Assembly: GCA_910579285.1 (NCBI GenBank)
Contig: CAJTTT010000009.1
Coordinates: 37,076-101,075 of the forward strand
Reading direction: 5' to 3'
From: an uncultured Lachnospiraceae bacterium
Lineage (GTDB): Bacteria; Bacillota; Clostridia; Lachnospirales; Lachnospiraceae
DNA: 64,000 bases
Shown here: positions 15,800 through 24,038 of the stretch, piece by piece
Position numbering within the stretch: the first letter of the stretch is position 1
How the letters are laid out: each line of letters starts with the position of its first letter
Translations under genes and position numbers: made by a program
Notes under the pieces: generated by a model
What the model saw: the letters and a program-made list of their open reading frames with translations, nothing else
What the model was told of the DNA's origin: nothing
Databases searched by the model: none

Positions 15800-17047
15800 T
15801 TATAGTTTGATAATCGGCGTTCGATACTCATTGATTTCTGACAATGCGTTTTCGTCAGGAAATTTGCTGTGGACGACACTCTGGTAAATATGGCTTGCAT
15901 AGATGTCCTTTTCCAACATGGAAAGGCCCGTCGGTGCAAGCTGTTTTTCTGCGTCCGCAAGTTTGGAGAGAAGAGGGATTCCCGCGTTTTTCTTGATGGC
16001 GGAGAGAAGCGGAGAGGCACTCTCACGGAACCCAAGCATGCGGGCATAAAAAATCCAGCCTTCCTGTCCATACTGAAGCACGTTTTCCTTGCGTATATCC
16101 AGAAGGATGTGAAGAAGACTCCTGGATATACGAACATAAGTTCTGTTTTTGGATTTCAGCAGATCGCAGAAGGAACGGAAGTCGTGGTACTTGGGCAAAA
16201 ACTTCCGAATGCGGTCTGAAAGCTCCTTGTCGATATCGGGGTAATCCGTATAACCGGCAGTTTCTTTGGAGAACAGGCTGTACTGCAAAAGCAGGGAAAA
16301 ATCATCCGCAAAAACCGGGTAGGATTTCAGATAGGCGTCCTTCAACAGCGGCAGGGAATCTGCAGGAATCTGCCGGGCAAGCGCTTCCGAAGCGCCCGCC
16401 TGTCGAAGGGATTCCCGGATGGCCAGCGCAGAGCAGAAGCCGGTATCCAGACTGTTGTCATGGTAAGAGGAGCCTGTGCGTTTTATGGTGTATGGCGCAA
16501 TCGCACTTTCCCAGAAGCGAAGCGCTTTGCAGTATTCGATGCCCAGAATGTTATTCGGGCTGGTAAGCATATTAATATGGGGTGTCAGATGGGGAGAGGA
16601 AGCTTCCAGGGCAGCATTTCTTGCCTGCGGATAAGTGTGGCCAAGACGAATTTCCTGATCCAGCGTCCGCTTAAAGACAGGGCCTTCCTGCAAAAGCGCT
16701 TCGGCAAAGTCTGTCAGTATGCGGATGTCGCCGCACTCGCTGCCAAAGCAGAGCGTGTCAACGACCCCAAGCTTATCGAGGAGGGAGACGGAACTGCGGG
16801 CAAAGTGTTCAGCGCTGCTGATGGAATAGCAGACGGGAAGTTCAATGACCAGATCCGCTCCGTTTCTCAGCGCACATTCCGCGCGCAGAAATTTATCCAT
16901 TACGGCTGGAGCGCCGCGCTGGACAAAATCGCCGCTCATCACGACAACGCAGTAATCTGCATGGGCAAGCTCTTTTGCTTTTCTGATGTGATAAGCATGT
17001 CCGTTATGAAACGGATTATATTCCGCAATAATTCCGACCGTTTTCAT
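15800..17047 (-). CDS. tmcAL: tRNA(Met) cytidine acetate ligase TmcAL (YlbM family)
   Basis: A 415-residue nucleotidyltransferase-like protein with the N-terminal motif GIIAEYNPFHNGHAYH (H14/H17 of the HxGH-type motif) and the conserved SGDFVQRG and NGADLVIELP blocks. Bacillus TmcAL activates acetate with ATP and acetylates the wobble cytidine of elongator tRNA-Met (ac4C34), improving AUA/AUG discrimination. Length is normal (about 400). The gene is divergent from pta, a common clostridial arrangement that places an acetate-using tRNA enzyme beside acetate-producing enzymes. Confidence 0.92.
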   Translation of the reverse strand: MKTVGIIAEYNPFHNGHAYHIRKAKELAHADYCVVVMSGDFVQRGAPAVMDKFLRAECALRNGADLVIELPVCYSISSAEHFARSSVSLLDKLGVVDTLCFGSECGDIRILTDFAEALLQEGPVFKRTLDQEIRLGHTYPQARNAALEASSPHLTPHINMLTSPNNILGIEYCKALRFWESAIAPYTIKRTGSSYHDNSLDTGFCSALAIRESLRQAGASEALARQIPADSLPLLKDAYLKSYPVFADDFSLLLQYSLFSKETAGYTDYPDIDKELSDRIRKFLPKYHDFRSFCDLLKSKNRTYVRISRSLLHILLDIRKENVLQYGQEGWIFYARMLGFRESASPLLSAIKKNAGIPLLSKLADAEKQLAPTGLSMLEKDIYASHIYQSVVHSKFPDENALSEINEYRTPIIKL

Positions 17048-17150
17048 GGCTTTTTTGTTTCCCCCGAAATAACATACATTCCCTGTTTTCAGTTTATCAC
17101 AATGTGGTGGATTTGTATTGTTTTTTCTGGAGAACAGATCAGAAAATTAC

Positions 17151-17179
17151 TTGTCTATGAAAGCAGAATTGGGTATCAT
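17151..17179 (+). promoter_or_regulatory. Promoter of pta
   Basis: TTGTCT (17151-17156), 17-bp spacer, TATCAT (17174-17179), 29 bases before the start codon. The short leader is mostly the ribosome-binding region AGAAGGAGGG. Confidence 0.65.
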
Positions 17180-17208
17180 GTAATCATAGAAAGAAGGAGG
17201 GTATAGCT

Positions 17209-18210
17209 ATGTCTTATATTGATCTGATGAAAGAGAAGGCCAGAAGTGATAAAAAGACGATTGTTCTGCCGGAGACCAATGATAAGAGGACGCTGATCGC
17301 GGCGGCCAACATCGTGAAGGAGGGGATCGCCGACATCATCATGGTGGGGAACGAAGAGAAGATTATGGACGGTGCAGGCTGGCTGGAAGTGGAGCTGGAC
17401 GGTGTTCAGATCATAGATCCCGAAAAGACGGATAAACTGGAGGAGTACACAGAGCTTTTGTATGAGATTAGAAAGAATAAGGGAATGACGCCGGAGAAGG
17501 CGAGGGAGATCCTGCTGAAAGATTACCTGACCTTCGGCGTGGTGATGGTGAAAGCGAATGATGCGGACGGCATGGTGGCCGGCGCCTGTCACGCTACGGC
17601 GGATACCCTGCGCCCTGCCCTGCAGATTTTAAAGACCGCGCCCGGCGTGAAACTGGTATCAGGTTTCTTCATTCTGGATGTGCCGGATTGTGAGCTGGGG
17701 GCCAACGGCACCTTTCTCTTTGCGGACTGCGGCCTGAATCAGGATCCTACGGCAGAGGAACTGGCGGCCATTGCGGATACTTCCGCCAAGAGTTTCAAGA
17801 GCCTGGTAGGCGTGAAGCCGATCATTGCCATGCTGTCCCACTCGACCAAGGGCAGCGCCAAACATCCGCTGGTGGACAAGATGGTGGAGGCAACGCGGAT
17901 TGCCCATGAGCAGTATCCCCACCTTACCATCGACGGGGAACTCCAGTCAGACGCGGCCCTGGTGCCTCAGGTGGCCAAGTCCAAAGCCCCCGGCAGTGAG
18001 GTGGCCGGCAAAGCGAACGTGCTGATTTTCCCCAACCTGGACAGCGGCAATATCGGTTATAAACTGGTGCAGAGACTGGGCAAGGCAGAAGCTTATGGTC
18101 CCATGCTCCAAGGCATCGCCAAGCCCGTAAACGACCTCTCCCGCGGCTGTTCCTGGCAGGACATCGTAGGAGTAGTAGCCCTCACCGCCGTACAGGCTCA
18201 ACTTGCGTGA
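17209..18210 (+). CDS. pta: Phosphate acetyltransferase
   Basis: A 333-residue single-domain Pta of the clostridial/Methanosarcina type, interconverting acetyl-CoA and acetyl phosphate. Conserved blocks are IVLPET near the N-terminus, MVAGACHATADTLRPALQ (CoA/acetyl site), MLSHSTKGS and the C-terminal FPNLDSGNIGYKLVQR and KPVNDLSRG. No N-terminal regulatory extension is present, unlike enterobacterial Pta. ackA follows 244 bp downstream, so the pair forms the acetate-producing, ATP-yielding end of fermentation. Confidence 0.97.
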   Translation: MSYIDLMKEKARSDKKTIVLPETNDKRTLIAAANIVKEGIADIIMVGNEEKIMDGAGWLEVELDGVQIIDPEKTDKLEEYTELLYEIRKNKGMTPEKAREILLKDYLTFGVVMVKANDADGMVAGACHATADTLRPALQILKTAPGVKLVSGFFILDVPDCELGANGTFLFADCGLNQDPTAEELAAIADTSAKSFKSLVGVKPIIAMLSHSTKGSAKHPLVDKMVEATRIAHEQYPHLTIDGELQSDAALVPQVAKSKAPGSEVAGKANVLIFPNLDSGNIGYKLVQRLGKAEAYGPMLQGIAKPVNDLSRGCSWQDIVGVVALTAVQAQLA

Positions 18211-18454
18211 TGGCAATGAGCAGTGCGCAGACAGAAGAATAGACGTGGCGGGGAGCTTGCTCACCGAAGCGGCTATTCGGATGGATGCATAGGGGTGCTA
18301 AGCGCCAGTGGCGCTTGATTAGCACGGACCGAAGCGGAGCGGAGACCAGCCCGCGAGCGAGTAAAACCGAAGGTTTTGCGAGCGGCACTGCGGAGTTTTC
18401 TGACATGAATCCGGGCAAAAGCAACCGAAATATCATAGAAAGAAGGAAAACAAT
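18211..18454 (+). repeat. Structured, repeat-rich spacer between pta and ackA
   Basis: No coding sequence is seen in these 244 bp. They hold a compound hairpin, GTGCT (18295-18299) with AGCAC (18321-18325) outside AAGCGCC-AGT-GGCGCTT (18300-18316). A second hairpin is AAAACC-GAA-GGTTTT (18363-18377). ACCGAAGCGG occurs twice directly (18263-18272 and 18328-18337), with a third variant at 18366. GGGAGCTTGCTCAC (18251-18264) recurs inverted at 26928-26941. The last 16 bases before the ackA start region repeat the pta leader. There is no T-tract, so simple termination is unlikely; RNA processing, mRNA stabilisation or a small inserted element are possible. Confidence 0.55.
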
Positions 18455-19651
18455 ATGAATATACTTGTTATCAACTGCGGAAGCTCCTCCTTAAAATTCC
18501 AGCTCATCGACGCGGAGACGGAGAAGCAGATCGCAAAAGGCCTCTGCGAGCGCATCGGCATTGAGGGCAGCCAGATTGTCTACCAGCCTGCGGGCGGTGA
18601 AAAGGAAGAGACCGTAACGCCCATGCCCGATCACACCAAAGCCATAGAGCTTGTTTTAAACGCGCTGATGAACGAAAAGACGGGCGTGGTGAAATCCCTG
18701 GATGAGATCGGCGCGGTAGGGCACCGTATCGTACACGGCGGCGAAAAGTTTGCATCGTCCACAATCATCACAGAGGAAGTGATCGAAGCGATCAGAGCCT
18801 GCAATGATCTGGCTCCCTTACATAATCCGGCGAATCTGATCGGCATTGATGCCTGCAAAAAGCTGATGCCGGATACGCCTATGGTGGGCGTGTTCGATAC
18901 CGCTTTCCACCAGACCATGCCTCAGCATGCGTATCTGTACGGCCTGCCGTACGAGTATTATGAGAAATACAAGGTGAGAAGATACGGCTTCCACGGCACC
19001 AGCCATTCCTATGTATCCAGACGGGCGGCTGAGATCCTTGGCAGGAATTATGAAGACATGAAGATCATAGTCTGCCATCTGGGCAACGGCGCAAGCATTT
19101 CCGCTGTGGAAAACGGGCATTGCGTGGACACCTCTATGGGCCTTACACCTCTTGAAGGGCTGATTATGGGCACCCGCTCCGGCGATATTGATCCGGCAAT
19201 TATTGAATTTATAGCCCATAAGGAGAATAAGAGCATCGACGAGGTGATGACCATACTGAACAAGAAGTCCGGCGTGCTGGGCCTTTCCGATAATCTTTCC
19301 TCGGATTTCAGGGATCTGGAGAAATCCTATGTGGCAGGGGAGGAGAGAGGACTTCGCACGATTCTTGCGTTTTCTTACCGTGTGGCAAAATATATCGGCG
19401 CATACACCGCGGCCATGAACGGCGTGGACGCAGTCTGCTTTACGGCTGGCGTGGGTGAGAACAACCCCTTGGTGAGAAAGCATGTGTGTGAACACCTGGG
19501 GTATCTTGGCATAACGCTGGATCAGGAGAAAAACCAGGTGCGCGGGGAGGATATGGAGATCAGTACCCCGGAATCCAAAGTGAAGGCGCTCGTTGTTCCC
19601 ACCAATGAGGAACTTGCGATTGCGAGGGAGACTTTCGCGCTGGTGAAATAA
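18455..19651 (+). CDS. ackA: Acetate kinase
   Basis: A 398-residue ASKHA-fold kinase making ATP and acetate from acetyl phosphate. Signatures are NCGSSSLKFQ (residues 5-14), FHGTSHSYV with the catalytic-region histidine, and GNGASISAV with the SMGLTPLEG block. The C-terminal FTAGVGENN is also typical. Length is standard (about 400). It works with Pta in substrate-level phosphorylation. A weak AGAAGGA ribosome-binding site identical to that of pta precedes it, and a terminator follows. Confidence 0.97.
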   Translation: MNILVINCGSSSLKFQLIDAETEKQIAKGLCERIGIEGSQIVYQPAGGEKEETVTPMPDHTKAIELVLNALMNEKTGVVKSLDEIGAVGHRIVHGGEKFASSTIITEEVIEAIRACNDLAPLHNPANLIGIDACKKLMPDTPMVGVFDTAFHQTMPQHAYLYGLPYEYYEKYKVRRYGFHGTSHSYVSRRAAEILGRNYEDMKIIVCHLGNGASISAVENGHCVDTSMGLTPLEGLIMGTRSGDIDPAIIEFIAHKENKSIDEVMTILNKKSGVLGLSDNLSSDFRDLEKSYVAGEERGLRTILAFSYRVAKYIGAYTAAMNGVDAVCFTAGVGENNPLVRKHVCEHLGYLGITLDQEKNQVRGEDMEISTPESKVKALVVPTNEELAIARETFALVK

Positions 19652-19664
19652 AATAGTAAATAAC

Positions 19665-19700
19665 AGCGGCCGTCACTACGAATCAGTGGCGGCTGTCTTT
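19665..19700 (+). terminator. Probable terminator after ackA
   Basis: GCCGTCACT and AGTGGCGGC form a 9-bp stem with one G-U pair, extendable by further wobble pairs, around a 7-base loop. TCTTTA follows. Confidence 0.6.
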
Positions 19701-19827
19701 ATATGTGCGGGAAATCTTCCGCCGATTGTATCTTACGCACGAAAATGAACCACTTACCACCGATGTTATTGCCGGAAAGTCTTCTGTGCGTTACCATGAG
19801 CCCATAAGAAAAAGGAGGCGGATACCG

Positions 19828-21477
19828 ATGAACGTTCTGGTTATAAATGGAAGCCCCAAAGGGGAAAAAAGCAACTCGTATCAACTGACAAAAGCTTTTT
19901 TGAGAGGGATAAAGGAGGCGGATAATGAAGTGGAGATCAGACGGCGCACGGTCTGCCAGATGGATATCCGCCCCTGTCTTGGCTGTTTTTCCTGCTGGAA
20001 CCGTACACCCGGCAAGTGCTGCATAGAGGATGACATGGAGCAGGTCATTCAGGACCTGCTCTGGGCGGATATCACAGTTTGGAGTTTCCCACTGTACTAT
20101 TATACGGTTCCGGGCGGTCTGAAAAATCTGATAGACCGTCAGCTCCCCATGCTTCTTCCATTTATGGAGGAGAAGGAGGGGCAGGTCGGAAACGGCGGGC
20201 ATCCTTCCAGGTATGACATGAGCGGTAAGAGGACGGTGCTGATTTCCACCTGCGGTTTTTATACGGCGGAGGGCAATTATGACGGTGTGTACAGCCTTTT
20301 CGACCATTTCTGCGGGCGGGAAAACTATACGGCGATTTTTTGCGGTCAGGGGGAACTTTTCCGCGTGCGGGAGCTGTCTGCAGTTACGGGGGCGTATCTT
20401 TCCAGCGTGGAGCAGGCGGGACGGGAATACATGTCCGGCGGAATTTCCGCACAGAGCAGGGAGCGGCTCGCACAGCTTCTGCTGCCGAGGGAAACCTTTG
20501 AGGCGTGTGCGGACGCAAGCTGGGGAATAGAAAAGGAAACCGATGGAACGGGAAAAGAAGGCGGCAGTACAAAAACAGAGTCCGATACCCTGAAATTTAC
20601 CAGACAGATGGCGGCGCTTTATCGGAAGGAGAGCTGGACCGGCAAAGACTTTGTGCTGGAAATGTGCTACACGGACGTGGAGGAAACTTACCAGATTCTG
20701 CTGGGCAAGGATGGCAGTCATGTCTGCACGGACGGCTCCCTTACAGCTGATACAAGGATCGAGACGCCGGTCACGGTATGGCGCTCGATTGCGGCGGGAG
20801 AGATCCGGGGAGACGAGGCCATGATGCAGGGGCTTTACCGTGTGAAGGGTGACTTTGACCTGATGCTGAAATGGGACGAGTATTTCGGCGGTTCCCGCCC
20901 GCAGACTAAGCGGATGAAAGAGACTTCGGAACAGAAGAATACAGATATGAATATCATGCTGATTCCGTGGATCGTCCTGTGGGTGGCAGCCTCCATCAGT
21001 AAACAGCCGGGATGTCTGCTTGCCGTCGCAGCCAGTGCACTTGTGCCGCTTGCCTATTACCGGCATAGAAAAACGGTGTATGACGTGTTTGGCGGTGCGC
21101 TGGTGACGGGATTTTCCGTGGCGATGCTGGCAGGCGTGTCCGAAACGTGGATGCTGCCAGTATCCTATCTGGCCTTCGGCCTGATGTGGCTGAGCTCCTG
21201 TCCCGGAAAGCGTATCCCTCTTACGGCCCACTATTCCATGAACAGCTATGGCGGTGAGGATGCCCTCAAAAATGGACTTTTTGTAAAGACGAACCGTATT
21301 CTCACCGTGCTATGGGGTATCCTTTATGTGATTACGGCAGTGTTCAGCTGGTTTTTGATGCGGTCGGCGGTAAGCAGTCTGACAGGACTGATCAATTCTG
21401 TGCTCCCTGTGTTGATGGGAATTTTTACAGTGTGGTTTCAAAAGTGGTACCCGGCGAGGGTGGCAAGGGGGAAATAG
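19828..21477 (+). CDS. Flavodoxin-like oxidoreductase fused to an SCP2-like domain and a membrane domain
   Basis: A 549-residue fusion. Residues 1 to about 200 form an NAD(P)H-dependent flavodoxin-like domain with the FMN motif INGSPKGEKSNSY and a cysteine cluster CLGCFSCW...GKCC near residues 50-65, typical of iron-sulfur or disulfide-bearing flavoproteins. About 256-350 (FTRQMAALYRKE through the W-x-x-I-x-x-G-x block) looks like an SCP2 sterol-carrier-type lipid-binding domain. From about 373 to the end there are four to six hydrophobic helices. This suggests a membrane-tethered flavin reductase handling a hydrophobic substrate; the substrate is unknown. AGGAGG sets the ATG at 19828. A LytTR regulator starts 4 bp downstream. 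Confidence 0.75.
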   Translation: MNVLVINGSPKGEKSNSYQLTKAFLRGIKEADNEVEIRRRTVCQMDIRPCLGCFSCWNRTPGKCCIEDDMEQVIQDLLWADITVWSFPLYYYTVPGGLKNLIDRQLPMLLPFMEEKEGQVGNGGHPSRYDMSGKRTVLISTCGFYTAEGNYDGVYSLFDHFCGRENYTAIFCGQGELFRVRELSAVTGAYLSSVEQAGREYMSGGISAQSRERLAQLLLPRETFEACADASWGIEKETDGTGKEGGSTKTESDTLKFTRQMAALYRKESWTGKDFVLEMCYTDVEETYQILLGKDGSHVCTDGSLTADTRIETPVTVWRSIAAGEIRGDEAMMQGLYRVKGDFDLMLKWDEYFGGSRPQTKRMKETSEQKNTDMNIMLIPWIVLWVAASISKQPGCLLAVAASALVPLAYYRHRKTVYDVFGGALVTGFSVAMLAGVSETWMLPVSYLAFGLMWLSSCPGKRIPLTAHYSMNSYGGEDALKNGLFVKTNRILTVLWGILYVITAVFSWFLMRSAVSSLTGLINSVLPVLMGIFTVWFQKWYPARVARGK

Positions 21478-21481
21478 ACTT

Positions 21482-21919
21482 ATGAAAATAACAATACAGG
21501 ATATTGCGCCCGGGGAAGAGGAAGAGATCATTGTAAGGTGCAGGGATTTGGATGAGGCGCTCCTTCGCATGATTTATGAGTTAAAGACGAGACGCGGAAA
21601 GTTTACGGTCACGGACAATGATAAGATCAGACAGATTGACGCGGGAGACATCTATTATTTTGAGGCTGTGGACAACAAGGTATTTCTCTATCTGGAACAG
21701 GATGTGTTCGAGGTCAGATATAAGCTCTATGAGATTGAGGAAGGGTATGCCAATACGGATTTTTTCCGGGCCTCCAAATCAGTGATTATCAATCTTGCCA
21801 AGGTGAAACAGTTTGCGCCGGATTTCGGCGGACGGTTTGAAGCGCAGATGAGGAACGGAGAGAGGCTGATGGTTTCCAGGCAGTATGTGCCGGCGCTGAA
21901 AAAGAGACTTGGCATGTGA
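21482..21919 (+). CDS. Stand-alone LytTR-domain DNA-binding regulator
   Basis: A 145-residue protein with a C-terminal LytTR domain (about residues 45-145). Seen are DAGDIYYFEAVDNKVFLYL, YKLYEIEE, FFRASKSVIINLAKVKQF and the terminal VSRQYVPALKKRL, all family landmarks. There is no receiver domain. Such short LytTR proteins are usually paired with a DUF3021 membrane protein, exactly as here, and are thought to regulate their own operon or the neighbouring transporter in response to the membrane partner. It starts 4 bp after the flavodoxin fusion gene, so co-transcription is very likely. Confidence 0.9.
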   Translation: MKITIQDIAPGEEEEIIVRCRDLDEALLRMIYELKTRRGKFTVTDNDKIRQIDAGDIYYFEAVDNKVFLYLEQDVFEVRYKLYEIEEGYANTDFFRASKSVIINLAKVKQFAPDFGGRFEAQMRNGERLMVSRQYVPALKKRLGM

Positions 21920-21967
21920 AAAGCGGGGAATCTGAAACAGCAGACGAACGCGGAAGTGAGGGTTGAT

Positions 21968-22441
21968 ATGAAAGCATATATAACGGAGAGTGTGAAAAAA
22001 AGGATGATGGAACTGCTGCTTACGTTCTGCATGGTGACCACTGGCAGTGTCTTTGTCTGTGCGGTTTATAACAAGGTGTTCTGGCCGCAGGGTACGTTTC
22101 TGGAGTCGAACATCCTCTGGCAGCTTCTGGCACTGGCATTTGTGTGCAGCCTGGGCAATTTTATTCATTCCTATCGGGAAATCAGCCGCAGGAGGTCGGT
22201 GTTCAATAAAGGACTGCACTATGTGTATATCAATGTAGTTGTGCTGGGCTGCGGCTACGGGTTTGAATGGATGGATATGGAAAATATTTCTATGCTGGCG
22301 GCTATGATGCTTGGAATCCTGGTTGTCTTTGCTGTCGTTTCTTATGTGATATGGAAACTGCACGCAAGAGAATCCGAGAATCTGAACAGGAAACTAAGAG
22401 AGTATCAGCAGGCGGTGGAAAAGGCGCCGCAGTCTGTCTGA
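21968..22441 (+). CDS. DUF3021 four-helix membrane protein
   Basis: A 157-residue protein with four predicted membrane helices (about 15-40, 50-72, 82-102 and 108-128) and a charged C-terminal tail. The size, helix layout and position after a LytTR gene match the DUF3021 family, whose members probably sense or inhibit the adjacent LytTR regulator by membrane sequestration. Function in detail is unknown. The ATG at 21968 has GAGGG five bases upstream. It completes a three-gene unit with the flavodoxin fusion and LytTR. Confidence 0.85.
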   Translation: MKAYITESVKKRMMELLLTFCMVTTGSVFVCAVYNKVFWPQGTFLESNILWQLLALAFVCSLGNFIHSYREISRRRSVFNKGLHYVYINVVVLGCGYGFEWMDMENISMLAAMMLGILVVFAVVSYVIWKLHARESENLNRKLREYQQAVEKAPQSV

Positions 22442-22600
22442 CCCGGAAACAGACCAGATACAGGAAGTGTGATCAACGCAATAAGTGAGCGGTATTATGG
22501 CAACATTTGTAGAGAAGAAAGCCGGTCTTTGCCTTACAGTCATAAGTAGTGGAGCGTGTTCGGGCACGGAAACGAAGATGAGGGGAAAAGGAGACGGGAA

Positions 22601-23950
22601 ATGAAAAGAGGCGGGCGGTTCATAAATTTGTTCACAGGATTGACACTGGCAGGCATGGTTTTTGCGATGGCCGGATGCGGTGCGGGCGGCGAAACACAGC
22701 ATGACAGTGCGCAGACGGCAGAAACAGCGGATACAGAGACGGCGGAGACGGCAGAGGAGACGGATGCGGCGCAGGAGCAGAAAACTGCCACCGCGCAGGA
22801 GCCCCAGGAGTGGGAGTGGGATGCGCAGGACGAGGAGACGCTGCGGTATGCGTTTGCGAAAGCGTTCGGCGGCAGGGCAGGCGTCTGTGTGCCGATGGCA
22901 GCTCTTTCGGACACGGACAGAATGGCGATTGTGAAAGACCAGTTTAACAGCGTTACGATGGAAAACGAGATGAAGCCGGATACCCTTCTTGGGAATAAGC
23001 CGGTGATCGGGGAGGACGGGTTCCCGGTTCTTTCGTTTACGGTTCCCGATATGATGCTTAAGGAAATCAAAGCGTACAACGACACTGCGGGCAGGGACGG
23101 AAGAAAGATTATGGTGAGGGGACATGTGCTGGTATGGCATTCCCAGACGCCGGAGTGGTTCTTCCACGAGGAGTACAACGTGGATAAGCCTTATGTGGAC
23201 AAGCAGACCATGCTTGCCCGTATGGAGAATTATATCAAACAGGTGATGGAGCACTACGAGAGTGAGGACAGCGAATACAGGGGGATGATTTACGCGTGGG
23301 ATGTGGTGAACGAGGCGGTAAATGACACCGACGGCGGCATGCGCACCGACTCTTCCTGGTTCCGGGTGTTTTACAGCTTTGATTATGTGGAATGGGCGTT
23401 TGTGTACGCAAACCAGTATGCGCCCGCTCATATCAAACTTTTTTACAACGACTATAACGATATCAACCCTAAAAAAGCGGACGGCATCTGTAAACTGATA
23501 GAACAGATCAAGTCAAATCCAGAAGCCCGAATCGACGGTATGGGTATGCAGGGCCATTACGATATGAATTTTTCCGATGTCCTGTTTAAGCAGAGCGCCA
23601 GAAAATATGCGGCTGTTGTGGATGAGATTCAGATAACGGAGCTTGATCTGAAAGCGAGTACGGGTTTTGACGGAACCGATATGGAGGAGGAGTATCAGAA
23701 ACAGGCGGATGTATACAAATCCCTGTATGATGCGGTGAAAAGTCTGAAACAGGAGGGCGTACCGATTACAGCGATCGTGTTCTGGGGAACGGACGACCGC
23801 CATTCCTGGCTGCAGAGCGCGAATGCGGCAGGCGGTTCGGCCGACGGCACAAGGGTCCAGTGCCCGCTGCTCTTTGATAAGGATTATCAGAAAAAGCCTG
23901 CGTTTTGGGCGTTTGTGGATGATTCCAAACTGGAGCCGGCGGCTGAATAG
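22601..23950 (+). CDS. GH10 endo-1,4-beta-xylanase, surface lipoprotein
   Basis: A 449-residue secreted lipoprotein. The signal peptide (residues 1-25) ends in a lipobox with C26 (VFAMAGC), followed by a Glu/Thr/Ala-rich linker to about residue 70 that spaces the enzyme from the membrane. The rest is a GH10 barrel with the acid/base Glu in WDVVNEA (about E238), the nucleophile Glu in ITELDLK (about E347), and VRGHVLVWHSQ and FWGTDDRHSW as further signatures. It hydrolyses xylan backbones outside the cell. AGGAGA precedes the ATG at 22601. The 159-bp upstream spacer shows no clear operator. No xylan transporter is adjacent, so oligomer uptake must be encoded elsewhere. Confidence 0.93.
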   Translation: MKRGGRFINLFTGLTLAGMVFAMAGCGAGGETQHDSAQTAETADTETAETAEETDAAQEQKTATAQEPQEWEWDAQDEETLRYAFAKAFGGRAGVCVPMAALSDTDRMAIVKDQFNSVTMENEMKPDTLLGNKPVIGEDGFPVLSFTVPDMMLKEIKAYNDTAGRDGRKIMVRGHVLVWHSQTPEWFFHEEYNVDKPYVDKQTMLARMENYIKQVMEHYESEDSEYRGMIYAWDVVNEAVNDTDGGMRTDSSWFRVFYSFDYVEWAFVYANQYAPAHIKLFYNDYNDINPKKADGICKLIEQIKSNPEARIDGMGMQGHYDMNFSDVLFKQSARKYAAVVDEIQITELDLKASTGFDGTDMEEEYQKQADVYKSLYDAVKSLKQEGVPITAIVFWGTDDRHSWLQSANAAGGSADGTRVQCPLLFDKDYQKKPAFWAFVDDSKLEPAAE

Positions 23951-23995
23951 AAGACATGACAGGCCAGGAACAGCAGTGTCTGTTTATCTGATGCA

Positions 23996-24038
23996 TGAAA
24001 AGAGGGGCGCTAACTCTGCGCCCCTGCTCCGATTTTTT
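23996..24038. terminator. Bidirectional terminator between the xylanase and hemerythrin genes
   Basis: AGGGGCGC (24003-24010) pairs with GCGCCCCT (24018-24025). On the minus strand the stem is followed by CTTTTC and overlaps the hemerythrin stop codon. On the plus strand a run of seven T starts seven bases after the stem. Confidence 0.65.

Noticed and set aside
18211..18454. tRNA or structured riboswitch in the pta-ackA spacer
   Set aside because: No cloverleaf with T-loop/anticodon features and no known aptamer core; hairpins are simple stems.
19699..21231. A 510-codon open frame on the minus strand
   Set aside because: It lies fully antisense to the flavodoxin fusion gene, its translation is His/Arg/Pro-rich without domain signatures, and the plus-strand gene has a ribosome-binding site and clear motifs.
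22442..22600. Operator or riboswitch before the xylanase gene
   Set aside because: No clear palindrome, -35/-10 pair or aptamer could be identified in these 159 bp.
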